Shown: positions 1 to 11,397 of the stretch, one piece after another
How the letters are laid out: each line of letters starts with the position of its first letter
Numbering within the stretch: position 1 is the stretch's first letter
NCBI RefSeq assembly: GCF_023343835.1
Contig: NC_064438.1
Span: 20,976,077-21,040,076 of the forward strand
Source of the DNA: Lagopus muta
Taxonomy: Eukaryota; Chordata; Aves; Galliformes; Phasianidae
Direction of reading: 5' to 3'
DNA: 64,000 nt
Program-made: the position numbers and the translations under genes
The notes under the pieces: generated by a model
The model's database searches: none
What the model saw: the letters and a program-made list of their open reading frames with translations, nothing else
Told to the model about the DNA's origin: nothing

Positions 1-494
1 TTGTATGAGCATCCAAGTGTTATCAAGTAAAATTCCTATCCTTCTCCAAAAGGCTAAAACTTGGAGTAGATCATGTTTTTCACAGAAGGGATATGGAGAG
101 CATTTCTTCAATCAACTTGCAATTAGTTTCCCCGTATGTTAGCACTAGCACAGAAGTTGGAAAAAACATCAAAATGAGAAAACTGTTGTGTAAGATGTTT
201 GCCATTACCAGCTTCAGCTTCCAGTCATACCCTTACAGTCTGCCACAGGTTTTAAATACAACAGAGATAGAAAACTATGAGGGCTTTCTACTGGGATGTG
301 CAAGTAATAGCATTTGCCCACATCACAAAGTGCATAACTTGGCTAAATCAACTTCCTTAAGCATGCAGTAACACGTGGTTTTGAAATAAGGCCTTCACTT
401 TATCTTTATACTAGATCAGTTTGCAGTGAAATGGGTTTTGGTGGAAGAAAGCTAAATGACAATCTGTTTCAAGAATGCATGACCTTCCAGCCCA
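1..494. other. Unique noncoding sequence
   Basis: AT-rich sequence with no recognised repeat or gene. A 92-codon open frame at 93-371 shows no domain, signal or splice context and is best read as chance. Confidence 0.5.
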
Positions 495-529
495 TGGGAA
501 TCCATCTTTCTACTGTGCCCAGGAGTAGG

Positions 530-1046
530 TTCCACCAAAAGTAAGACCTCCTATTCATTTACATGGAAATGATAACAGATACAATAACACTATTTGATTG
601 AGCAAATTCTCAGCAACAAAACAATATTTTTCCACAGACATCACCATTAGCTATGCATTTTCAGCAGTAATGAATAAAAGCCTGCATATCATGCTCATAA
701 AAATCTATAGTAGTGTAGATAACTCACTGTCGCAACTGCTGAACCACCTTTTCACTGCACTCAGATCCACTGTTTGGTCTCCACAAACATTCAGCAAGTG
801 TCAATGAATGTCAGCAGGTGACACTTTTTTTGCATGGAGGAATTCAATTCCACACCTTTGCTTCATGCACATTTCCATGTCAGATACCATCCTGTTAGGG
901 TGCTTCTGTGTTGCTGTCTGTCACACAGCAAGAAAATATAATAGAATATTGGCAGCAAGGTTCAATATCTACTGCCATACCACCAGTATCCACCTCTGAT
1001 ATCATAGGCTAACATAATGAGATAGAAAGCACTACTTTCAGAGCAA
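530..1046 (-). mobile_element. Mariner deletion derivative (Galluhop-like), nested
   Basis: Both ends carry diverged copies of the terminal inverted repeat seen in the other four mariner copies here: core AAAGTAATGCCTCCTAT, reading CCAAAAGTAAGACCTCCTAT at the left and inverted at the right. The interior aligns with the helix-turn-helix-coding part of the copies at 4291, 53206 and 62278, but there is no room for a DD34D catalytic domain (about 0.5 kb against about 1.2-1.3 kb for an intact mariner). Several frame breaks make it non-coding. It lies inside the hAT composite and was inserted before that composite spread. Confidence 0.8.
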
Positions 1047-1790
1047 TTTTTTAAAATACCTATTATAGTTAGTACATGTAACTAACAACACTTTCATTTT
1101 TAATAATGTTATTAAAACACAAAAAAAGGGAGAAATAAAAGCATAAAAGTAGTGGGATATTTGACCTCATTTTTGTGAAACTAACATATCAGGTTGGTTT
1201 GATGGCAGTGGTTACAATTCTAAGTGAGTTCTCAAGGTGTTCAGTAGAGATTTTTGATTAAATGCTACTCTTCCTATTCTTCACTCTTCAAAATCATTAT
1301 TCACAAATAAACATAGTGCCAAAAAATTATAGCATGAATAAGATGTGAATGGGAAGTGAGGGGTTTTTCTCTCTAGTAGGAAAGGACTTATAAAAGTTTG
1401 GTAAAGAGACAAGATCAAATTTTTAATTGCAACTTTACATATTCCATATGAAAATTCACAAGGAATGTATTTATGTTGACTGAAAATGGAATCGCAAATA
1501 AACTAAGAAACTGAAGACTTATTTTAACAACGTTGACACCTATTCTCAAATTCCTTTATCAGAATAGAAAGCATAGCTGCCTATTTTTTGCTGTTCACAG
1601 GACTATGTTTAGCCAATGTATCAAAATCCATAAACTTATTTGCCATAACTTAAGCAGTCACTACACTGCTCCCCAAGCCCTGGTTTCATCCCAGATGGGT
1701 TTAATAGTGCATCAGTGTTTGGTCAGTACTACAGTATAGCCAGGCCACCGTGTTGGACCACATGCAGTTGTGGGTTGGACTTGTTTGCTC
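1047..1790 (-). mobile_element. hAT-Charlie 3' portion fused to 5' terminus (internal deletion)
   Basis: The reverse complement of about 1047-1645 matches 2449-3040 closely, including the segment for the transposase C-terminal region and the motif TTGAGAACTC preceding an RTAT-like stretch. At about 1645 the similarity to the longer copy stops abruptly and a GC-richer segment follows to the putative 5' end near 1790. The copy at 53714-54426 has its junction at the equivalent point. This is therefore a shared internal deletion, as in non-autonomous hAT families, not independent decay. Confidence 0.7.
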
Positions 1791-1989
1791 CAGCATGGCC
1801 TCAGCCAAGACTGGTCCCCACTGAGCGGCCCAGTGCAGCCCCAGGCACACACTCCTCACCCAGTAACAAGCAAACAGTAAGTATGCAATTAATACCATCT
1901 TAGCTAAAATCAGGATAAGAGACAGGCACAGTGCAGTGCTAACTCTACCTCTTGCATTAAACACACACACTTATAAAACTAAAAGATGA
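1791..1989. other. Spacer between two head-to-head hAT copies
   Basis: No recognised gene. It begins GC-richer than its surroundings and ends in a CA-rich stretch. It may be part of the missing 5' region of the neighbouring plus-strand hAT copy, but I could not align it to anything. Confidence 0.3.
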
Positions 1990-3153
1990 CTATGCAACTG
2001 CCATCAGCAACTCACATTGGATGAAATATCACTGCAAAGTACATCAAGAAAATTTAGGCATGAAAGTTTTAAAAATGGATAATGTCATGCAAATTGTCAT
2101 AAAATCCAAGGGATTAAATCATCACCAATTCAAGAAGTTCCTTAAAAGTATGGATGCTGATTATGGGGACATCATCTAGTTTTCTGAAGTAAAGTGGCTA
2201 AGTCAGAGTAAAATGCTGAAAAGATTTTATGATTTGTGAACTGAAATCAAGTCATTTGTGGAAACGAAAGGAAAATTTGTTCCAGAACATGATTAAAAAT
2301 AGCTCACAGATTTAGTATTTTTGGTGGGTTTGATCACTCATTCAAATGAGTTAAACATGCATCTTTCAAGGTGAACATCAACTCAGCTGTGCTGTTTCAA
2401 ACCATAACAGCATTCAAAATGAAACTTTAAGTATGGAAATCTCATGTTTTGGCAAATAATTTTATGCATTTTGATACACTGGCTAAATGCAGTACTGTGA
2501 ACAACAAAAAATACGCAGCCATGCTTTCCATTTTGATAAAGGAATTTGAGAATAGGTGTCAAGACTGCTGCAGAAGTCATCACTTCTTTGGTATATTAGC
2601 AACTCAATTTTTAGTCAACATATATACATTACCTATGAGTTCTAATATGGAACATACAGAGTTGCAATTAGATACTCAACTCAAAAATGTAATAAAGCCT
2701 CTTTACTAGACTTCGTAAGCTCTCTCTTACCAGAAAGAAATATCCCTCACTTCACAGTCACATTTTACTGATGTCATCACTTTTTTTTGCAGTATGTACA
2801 TTTGTGAACAACTATTTTGACAGCTGAAGAACAGGAAGAGTAAAATGTTGTCAAATTTCTGACAAACACCTTGAGAACTCCGTGAGAACTGCAACCACTT
2901 CCATTGAACAAGATTGATGATTCAGGTTCAAGAAAAAAAGTCAAATATACTACTAGTTCTGTGTTTTTGCTACTCTTTATGTTTTAATAAAAAATATATT
3001 TAAAATGTAGTAAGTTTCATTAGTTACATATATTAACCGTGTATGGTTTATACATATATAAAAATCATATATATTAACCATATTATATATTTTATATGTG
3101 GCCCAAGACAATTCCACTCAGTGCAGCCCAGGCAAGCCAAAAGGTTGGATATC
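1990..3153 (+). mobile_element. hAT-Charlie relic without the mariner insertion
   Basis: A longer plus-strand hAT copy. It contains a broken transposase reading (about 2000-2880), an AT-rich tail with TA-rich expansions (about 2990-3095), then a 3' terminus near 3153 ending AAAAGGTTGGATATCC. That end is the inverse of the GGTATCCAACCTTTT terminus at 53146-53160. The mariner present at the equivalent position in the two composite copies is absent here, so this copy represents the pre-insertion state. The 5' end is missing or unrecognised. Confidence 0.75.
2000..2880 (+). pseudogene. hAT (Charlie-type) transposase, degraded
   Basis: Remains of a hAT transposase, the enzyme that excises and reinserts hAT transposons. 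From 2039 the frame reads VHQENLGMKVLKMDNVM, which matches the catalytic-domain region of Charlie-type transposases and their domesticated vertebrate relatives (the ZBED5/GTF2IRD2-like group). An in-frame TAG lies at 2177-2179. From about 2449 a different frame reads NNFMHFDTLAK and onward, and from 2803 CEQLF then QLKNRKSKM, resembling the hAT C-terminal dimerisation motif, with further TGA stops. The frameshift, several stops and missing N-terminal BED finger make it non-functional. The family call rests on remembered motifs. No sign of host co-option was seen. Confidence 0.75.
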
Positions 3154-4290
3154 CATGAGCTGGAATATAGCTTCAGAAGCTTTCACACAGATGGTAGCTC
3201 CTTCCATGAACAGGTCTGAACAGAACATCAATCACTTCAACATTGTGGTGTCCCTTGTGCAAAACCGATAATTCACCTTCTCGACTACACCTGTCATCTC
3301 CCATGAAATTATCAACAAGATTTCAATGTCTGATACTTACTCTGAATCCTGACCATGCAAATAACTGTTATTTAACTACAAACTTCCTGAGTTGTGGTGG
3401 TACAAACATAATTTCCCTGATGTCATTAATAATTGCTAATTTACTTTACAGATTCTATCTTATTTCTTTGACATAACAACTGCGGTGCTTCTTGCTACTG
3501 TGCCCAGCACTGTTTTTGATTCTTCTTACTGCTATAGGTCTGCTTTGTTCACTGCAACTGTCTTTCTCAGATCCATAAATAAGCCCTTGCAAAGCTCTCT
3601 GCAGCTACAACACAAAGAGCAACTTCAGAATTTTTATCTAGCAATTCGAGCATCACGTCAGAATGGCTATGCTCTCAGCTGAAATTCATGAGCCATGACA
3701 ACACGTACATTCATACATTCTGCAAGAACAGATTTCAGAAACATGAGTGATAAAAGACTGCTCCCAAGAAAATAAAAACTTTTCTGATCTCAGCTTGCAA
3801 CGTATTGAGTCACAAGAAGAAACTCATGTTGACATTCACTTAATTCTAATACTTCAATATCTACTTATACTGACTGGTTACCATTCTAACAAGTTATTCT
3901 TGCCAGTCAAGGCAGGAATAACACTATTTCATATCTCAACAATGAAAGAGTAAAAACATTCGATTCAAATTTCTACTGAGGTCAGGATCAGAGAAAAGCT
4001 TGAATAATGTATGTGCCTTCATAGCATGGCCCCATCACTCCTCCAGTTATGTCACTGCTCTTGCTTTTCTGTTGCATTTTGAAGCAAGATGGGTTATATG
4101 TAAGGGACCTTCAAGCAATGCAAGTTATTTTAGAATTTAAACAAAGTCTTCTAACTTAATTAGTTGCTAAGTGCAACTTTTTCATTATGTAAAGGAGATT
4201 TACAATCACGCTAATAACTTTCATTTAAATATAAATTCCCTGAGTTGTGGTGCTACAAGTATAATTTCTCTGGCTTTATTAATATACAGA
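3154..4290. other. Noncoding region with a duplicated ~80-bp segment
   Basis: No gene recognised. The stretches about 3355-3430 and 4200-4280 are similar to each other, sharing CCTGAGTTGTGGTG then TACAA and ATAATTTC. They may be parts of an unrecognised repeat. Short open frames at 3243, 3485 and 3747 show no domain. Confidence 0.4.
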
Positions 4291-4850
4291 GGCTACTCTG
4301 AAAGTAATGCCTCCTATTTTATTACATTGTACCACACCATCAGAGGCAGATGTTGCTGGTACAGCAGAAGAGGTTGAACTGTTCTGCCAATAGGCCATTA
4401 CATTTTGTTGCTGTGTGACAGACTGAAGCAGAGAGGCAGCCTAACAAAATGGCGTCTGACACAGAAACGTGCATGGAGCAAAAGCATTCAATTGAAATCA
4501 TCCATGCAGAAAAGCTGTCACCCATTGACATTCATCAACACTTACTGAATGTTTGCAGAGACCACACAGCGCATGTTAGTACAGTGAGACAGTGGGTGGT
4601 ACGTTTCAGCAACAGAGACACAAACATAAAGGACAAGCCATGTTCTGGGTGGCCACATACAGTCGTCACACCATGAAATGAAGAGTGCATTGATCAGCTC
4701 ATCCATGGAAATCGGCAAATGGTGGTGGCTGTGCTGAAAAATAGTGCTTTGTAGCTGAGAATTTCCTCTACCAAACAGTGTTATTCTGCTCCTTGTGGCT
4801 GCTGTTGTTTACATGGAAATAAATAGGAAGCCTTACTTTTGGAGTGATCT
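4291..4850 (+). mobile_element. Mariner deletion derivative (Galluhop-like)
   Basis: Terminal inverted repeats: left CTCTGAAAGTAATGCCTCCT at about 4298-4317, and right CTTACTTTTGGAGTGATC near 4832-4849. The element is about 0.56 kb. It keeps the N-terminal half of a mariner transposase, then jumps to the last part of the gene and the right terminal repeat, so the catalytic domain is gone. It retains more of the N-terminal region than the copies at 53206 and 62278, meaning its deletion arose separately. A TA target duplication is expected but was not confirmed. Confidence 0.85.
4449..4676 (+). pseudogene. Mariner transposase N-terminal DNA-binding fragment
   Basis: An open frame of 75 codons starting ATGGCGTCTGACACAG. 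Around residues 43-53 it reads HVSTVRQWVVR, the second helix-turn-helix of mariner transposases, which binds the terminal repeats. A following DKPCSGWP resembles the DKPRSGRP linker that precedes the catalytic domain in intact proteins (about 340-350 residues). Here the frame ends at TGA soon after the linker and no DD34D domain follows. It could only encode a DNA-binding stub; expression is not implied. The family assignment is firm, functional status doubtful. Confidence 0.75.
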
Positions 4851-7800
4851 ACAGTACTTGTTAACTCAAATTGTGGACTCTGCAGAAAAGTTATGAAAAT
4901 AGCAGCTTTGCTGTACTCACACAAGCAAGACACACAACAAATGACTGTAAGTTTAAAAACTTGCTACAGTTTCTCTGAGAAACTAAACGGGGAAAATCTT
5001 TAACTGATAGAATATCCAAAGCTCTGTCTTCTGATTCTATTTCTGATTTTATTTCTGATTTTTCCTTCTTTAAACTTTTTTAGGTAGCATTTCCCCAACT
5101 TTTGAAAATGCATCTTTCTAGTACTTAGGGGTAAATAGGTCTGAAGAAAGATTACGTATTACTAATTTCAGGATAAATGAAAATAATCTGGTGATATTAA
5201 TCCTGCCAAAATTCTTAATAAATGTGTTATTTTTATTTTTCCAAGGAATAATTAAATCATTAAAACTGTGCAATTCTTACTGGGATTATTACATTAAGGT
5301 CTACAGTACATTTTCATTAGGCAAAAACTGTCTCCAAGTAGATATCAAGAAAAAAATATTTCAGAATTTTGTGCTATCTGTAAGGAAGTTCAAACCCAAG
5401 CCTCAGGATGAAAAATTAGGGTTCACAGCAGTCATTCATAAGATAAACTGGTACGTTAAATCAAGTAAATGCCATTCAGCCTGTCATTTATCCCAGCCCA
5501 TGTTCCATTTGACTTGCCTTGACATTAGCCTTTTCCTCTGTAATTAAACAGCAGCTATCCCATTCTCAGTCATGATTCTATTTCAACAGGGAAAATACCA
5601 TCTGGATATGAGACCACAAGAAATGGTGCAGAAGATATAATATACACTGTGTACACATAGTGTTTGAAGATGCTGCTTGCTATGACAATACAACTTTTTA
5701 AGGTATATTTGTGAAAAAACATTACATCATGGTTTTCCATACAAAAGTATGCTAAAAGCAACTTCTACAACAACCATATTAATCTTCTTCCCTATATCTC
5801 TTCTAAGAGTTAAGTTAGTGCCTTGAAAAGCTCTGGAATATCGTGAACCCTCGTAAAAAATTACTGTGTTTCCAAAAACTTAAAGTGTTTGAAGTTACAG
5901 CTAAAAAAAAATCACTTAGGACATGCAAGCTGCAGTATGTAGAAATAAAACTATGCTTATTTATATCACAGAGGCCTCAATAATTGATACTACCTACTTA
6001 AGGAAACCATTGTAAAGTACCAAGTACTGTGAATTAATAAGTTGTAAATGCAATTAAGGCGAATTTGTTTCACTTGGCAATTGTAGTTTAACCTGTATTT
6101 GTTTCCTCCAACAAATAAACAACCCAAAACAAACCTGAACAAATAAAGCCCACTGGGGTAAAATCTTATCTACTAAAACTGTGGTTGAGAAATAATAAAA
6201 AGAAATACATTATGACAGTATTAGATCAGCAAAACCAAACCAGGCTTACAAAATGCCAATCTCCCAAGTAGCCAGGGATTATATACACTTTATATGGAAG
6301 TTTCTAACCAGATTCCCACAACGCTGTATTGCTCTGTTTCTTTCTCATAAACCTAAAATAAGTAAGCACTGAGCTTAAAGCCAATCTTGACCCACGCAGT
6401 ACTCATTCCAGCTACTCTGGCTTCTCCCCTGTCCACAAGTAGCTAAAGTAAGGTAGAAATGTTTGCTCCTTTTAGACATTAATTTTTAATTAGAGGAATG
6501 TCAGTTTTTCTCAGCCCATTATCTACTTTACATAAGAGAAGTTCTAAATTAGGTTAGGAGATTTAGTTGACTATTTTATCAATTGTTGGAGCACAGCAAA
6601 TACATTACCTGGCTATCTAAGAAGTGTTTACTTCCACTGCTCAGTCAGTCAGTCAAAATTCATCACGTAATGAGGAAGAAGGGACAGTCCCCAAAATGTC
6701 ATGCCAAAGATTTGATTTTAATTTTACAGGAGCTGCTGAGAAAATTCCTTTTGATATGACTGAACCAGAGAAGAACATTCACTTAGCCTTTTATTTTATT
6801 TTTCTGTCAGTGGCACAGAGTGGGACAAAACACACAAAGGTTGCACTTGCCCAAGAACATTATTTCTTCTAATACTGTGAGTGAAAAGGAAGAATCCCCA
6901 AACCAAAAGCACTTTTTTTTCTTTTTTTAAAATTTTTTGTTGTTTTAACAAATGACAGAAAGTGCAAGAGTGGAAACAAGAAATTTTGCGGAAAATCTCA
7001 CAGTGATCTCTAAATTTACACACCAACTTACAGGTTTTCTTTTACCAAGCATTAGCACTTTGTTCTACAATATTTCTCTTCGCACTTGTTTCTAGTAACT
7101 TATTTGAGGTGACAGAGAAAATGCAGTCATTTTGTCATTGCTTCCTACAAAGGGAAAAGGGCTTTCTCTACCACAGTGGAATAAAGTGTGCCAGGGAAGA
7201 AAGGTAGAGCAAGGTAGCAAAATAAAGAGAAAAGTTGATGGTTTCAAGAGACCATGCTAAAGATCTTTTCTGCCTGGGACAGTGCAATATTACATTAGTT
7301 GCAGATGCTCTGTGATGTAAAAAGTCCATAGAATTGTAATAGAGAAAGAAATAAATAGACTAATACAATCATTCTTCAGGTTTTTTTGTTCTCTCTTTCC
7401 AATCCCTTTCTCATAGGGTAAGCACTTCAGAAACTAAGCACTAGGGAGAGCAATAAGGACTGGAAAGTTTTCTTTTCATTAGGAAAGTTAGCTACGGAAA
7501 ACCCAGTATTGCCATTTCACTACAGCATCTGCAAAACCCCACATTAGAGAGTCACTTGAATGAGTTGTAGAAGCAAGAGGAATGGTATTATCAGTCCTCA
7601 TACACCGAGCAGTTATTAATTTTTATTAAAGGAGTCTTTTGAATTCTAGACCATAGAAATGCTTGCCAAGAGCAGCCAACAGCACGGTCATCTCATATGT
7701 CAGACACTGAGAATCAGTCTGCTGCTGTGAGATCTTTGATCATAGCAGAAGTGCAATCATATGTGATAAATAAGGGTTTTCTGTCCCAAATAAACTCTTC

Positions 7801-10800
7801 CCTTTTAAAATTCTGCTATAATTCTTAATTCACATGCAAACATGCAGCATCAGTCTTCAGTCAGGTGCAAACTGCAAGGTGATCAAGCTTAGAAAAAAGG
7901 TTGAGTACATGCTGTGATATCCAGGCCTTCCCTCTCATGCAAAAGAAACTTTCTGACTTTAGAGCTCAGATGTTATCAGCTTTAACAACTGCATGTTTAT
8001 TTCAAGAGGTCCTTAGCAAAATATACAGCGAGTATTAATATTCTAAACATATGCTATGAGTTGTGCAGAGTGCTGAGGCTGTTGTGATACTGACTATGGA
8101 GACTTACTACTTCAATTTCATAAAGACAATAAAATGACCAATTTTATATTTGCTTTTAATATGTATAAAATGTCTTCAAGACAATTATTAGCTTGCAAAA
8201 GTGGCAGAAGGTCAAAGGCCCATGGTAGTCCACTCCCCCAAGATAGGATAGTGTTGTATAAAGAGGTTTGTAATGTAGTCTTAGCAGGGGAACTACGAGA
8301 TGTTTACAGGAAAAGATAGAATACATGTAGGTCAGGGGAGAAGCTACATTAATTCTCTATCATCACTCTTCTACAAAAAGAGCTTTTGGTATCAGCTAAT
8401 AAAAAAACCTTAGCTAGTTAGACGGATATATACAGCAGGATAATCATCAAAAGTATGCATCCACAATGCCAGGAGTAGGATTATTGTTGTGTCATTAACC
8501 TCTTGCAGAGGTTGCCAGGAAACTGCAAGTTAGATAATATTTTCTGATCCCCAAGCATAAATGCAGCATTCTGTAGATTACATAAATTAGACAGAGCCAT
8601 AGCTTGCTTGAATACGTGTTCAAAACCTGAGTTATACAGCTCTCTCATCATATAGCTATTTTTCCTCCTGCATTGTTTTTCAGTATATGATGGACTTCTA
8701 GCAGAATACATCCATCCTGGACTCTCCAGAGACAGAAAATCTTTTGGGGAAATGAGATATGGAAGGACTGGCTGCTCATACTCTCCAGTCATCATAAGCA
8801 CTACAGCCAGCTGGCACAGAGGAAAATTGAGCAAGCCTACAAAAAAAGACCAGCTCTTCTGTATCTAAGATTCTAAAATACACCTTTCTGGGGGAAGGCA
8901 TGGATAGAGAAGCTCATCATCCTGATTACTAAGCAACTCTAATTGAGCTGGATGTGTTGCTTCATGTTTCCAAATATACTTTGCCTCTTCCATTTAAACA
9001 GCAAACTAGTTTTAGCTACAGACAGGAGTTAAAAAGCAAAACTTGCCTCTATCAGTTTCCTTTTTTTTATTTTTATTTTTTTGAAAATATTAGTGGCAAG
9101 TATGTTATTTTAGCTTCTTGTTGAAGAACATATTTGATTACCCTTGAAATATGGCATTTCGGCATTTTCTATTTCAAAAGATCTCAGGTTCCTCTGCAGC
9201 AATCTTAACTTCATAGTATGCAATTTAGTTCAAACACTTTTTCCTGTGGAATTTCAACAAATTTGATATTATAACAGAACACTCAAATGCTAGTGAAAAA
9301 GTTTTCTGATATTTTACTGTTAGCATGCATGTTTTTAACCTCTACCTCTCATTCATTGATCTCTCTAATAATGAGTGAAAAATTTTAACCATAATGATTG
9401 CATAACTTCCAAGCATAAGATAAGTGTGGAATACGTCCCTCTAATTTTTCTGCATATATCCAGTGGTCTAATTAAATCACTTGAACACCCCCAGGATATA
9501 ATGTAAAGCCCAGTGGGGATATTTGCATCTCTTTATCTGCTAACCTCCACTTACCTATTTTGTGTATCTGTTCATATTGTTAGCACTGACAAGCTGTTAA
9601 AGCCAGTATTATCTGATAAGACATCTGAATGCTTTTAACATGACCATTTTAGTCTGTTGCAACATAACATAAACTCCAGAAGATCTCAACACCTTCAACA
9701 GCATGGTTTAGAGTGAAAACCTTAATGTCTATCATCCTGTCTATTATTGTTAAATTTTGCCTTTAGCCATCTGACTGTAAATACAGTTCAGTAGCATTTA
9801 TATCAGGCAATTTTGTGAGGTTTTGCGTGTTCTCAAGCAATGCAGGATACATAGAAAGGCTGATGATGCTAGAAGGCTTGAATGTGTGCTTATACAATGT
9901 GAGACTGATAACTCCTTAAAAAGTTTCTTCAAAGAAACTTTTCAATAGGGATATAACTTAGGCTTCAGTTCAGGCACAATTTGTCCTGGTTGGCGAGTCC
10001 AGTTTCTTTACTCCTTTTGAATGTCCTAACTCTTCAACAGTCATTGCTTCCAACAATTAATTCATATTGATGTTGCACAAACTGAAAAAGTCCTTGATAT
10101 ACAGAACTTACAATTTAAACATGATACTGAATATCACTACAGCATGGTCATCATCCACTAAAAGGAAATCCAGTGAGTGTAGAGACTGTTCCTTTACCCT
10201 TACAAATGTATTTTTCTTCCTGACTTTCCTGTTTCTAATAAACTCAGATCCAGTATCAGATAGAAATACTTAACTTCTGTGATGTGGTAAAATGATTTGT
10301 CAAAGACTCCTAACCTAGACTTCTAATCGTCTTACTCTTTAAGTACTTGTCATTTAAAAGACAGATGTTACATAGCATTCCCTCTATTTCTGGCAACAGG
10401 TGGAAAGTTAACAAACCACCTGAGGAAAAAAGCTATTCTGCCTAATAGAAGATGTAGTCTCAAATATATGTAGTTAACTGCCTGAGAAGAAACATTCAGG
10501 TATCCAGTAAGAATCAGTATAGCCTTTAAATATAAGAACAGTTTGATTTCTTGTGCTGCGGAAAAGCCATTTTACCCTCACTCCTGTTTGCAGTGCAGGT
10601 ATGCAAGAAACAGAAATTTCAAACTGCCATTGATGTTAATACTACTCAAATGTTAATGCTACTCAAATTTCCTGATGTCTGGTGGAATATCAAATTCCTG
10701 ACGGAAACTCCTTTTTAAATGCTCTGCTCTTCCAGTCTTGTTCATCCTTTGAGAGAAACAACTACTTATCAGACAAAGATTTTATGGCTGCCAGACATAG

Positions 10801-11345
10801 GATCACACAACTATATTAATCCTGTTGTTTAAATTTTTGCTTGATGCTTCATTGGCGAAAAAATCAACATCAATATTATCTCTTGCTTTGGCTCCATTAT
10901 GAATGTCATTGTTTCTCACAGGTTCTATTGTGGACCTTGAGATAAGTACATGCTCTGTGATCATATTTGAGACATACCGCCTTGCACTCTGTGAAGGGCA
11001 AGGTCACACGGATGTTTAGTTGATTAATATTCCATTTTGATGTTTTTACTTCTTAATTTTGTGTTTTGTCTACAGTACAATAAAATCTGATACTCAGCTG
11101 CTGAGTAAAAATGCTGCTCTTTGTGTACAAGAAAGACAAATGGATTAGCATCAGAAAAACTATCAGTGATCTGTTGATTTTTCCATTCCCCAATATATCA
11201 TATAATAGGGGAAATATTACAACTAATCTGTTAAAAGAATGAAGATGTAAGAACCTGAGATGAAATACAGGAGCTACGACATGTTATTTTTCCCCAAGAA
11301 AAGTGTTTAATAATTACAATTGTGTAACTTTGCATTTGGTGGATT
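4851..11345. other. Unique noncoding sequence
   Basis: A long AT-rich region with no recognised transposon, RNA gene or exon. Two open frames near 117 codons (5191-5547 plus, 8481-8834 minus) have no recognisable domain and no convincing splice context. A perfect 11-bp inverted repeat with a 2-base loop lies at 9919-9942. A small tandem of TTTCTGATTTTA-like units lies near 5030-5062. Confidence 0.5.
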
Positions 11346-11397
11346 TGTGTGTGTATATATATATATATTTTAATTATTATTATTATTATTATTATTT
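11346..11397. repeat. Compound microsatellite (GT)n(TA)n(TTA)n
   Basis: Adjacent TG, TA and ATT short tandem tracts, likely polymorphic in length. It explains the isoleucine-rich open frame on the opposite strand. Confidence 0.95.

Larger units (their letters stand above)
495..1790 (-). mobile_element. Composite hAT-Charlie element carrying an internal mariner
   Basis: On the minus strand this is a non-autonomous hAT-Charlie-like transposon holding a mariner near its 3' end. Reading the plus strand left to right: a weakly preserved hAT 3' terminus (about 495-529), the mariner (530-1046), the hAT 3' portion including the end of the transposase (1047-1645), then a GC-richer 5' terminal segment ending near 1790 in a GGGTTGGACTTGTTTG-type end typical of Charlie termini. 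The same architecture at a similar size recurs at 53139-54426, so the unit moved as a whole. I recall the name Charlie-Galluhop for such elements in chicken. The left limit is uncertain because the terminal repeat there is diverged. Confidence 0.7.

Noticed and set aside
5191..5547. 118-codon open frame, plus strand
   Set aside because: Composition follows the local AT-rich DNA; no motif or splice context.
8481..8834. 117-codon open frame, minus strand
   Set aside because: No domain, signal or family resemblance, and no convincing splice sites. A frame of this length is expected by chance in 64 kb read in six frames.
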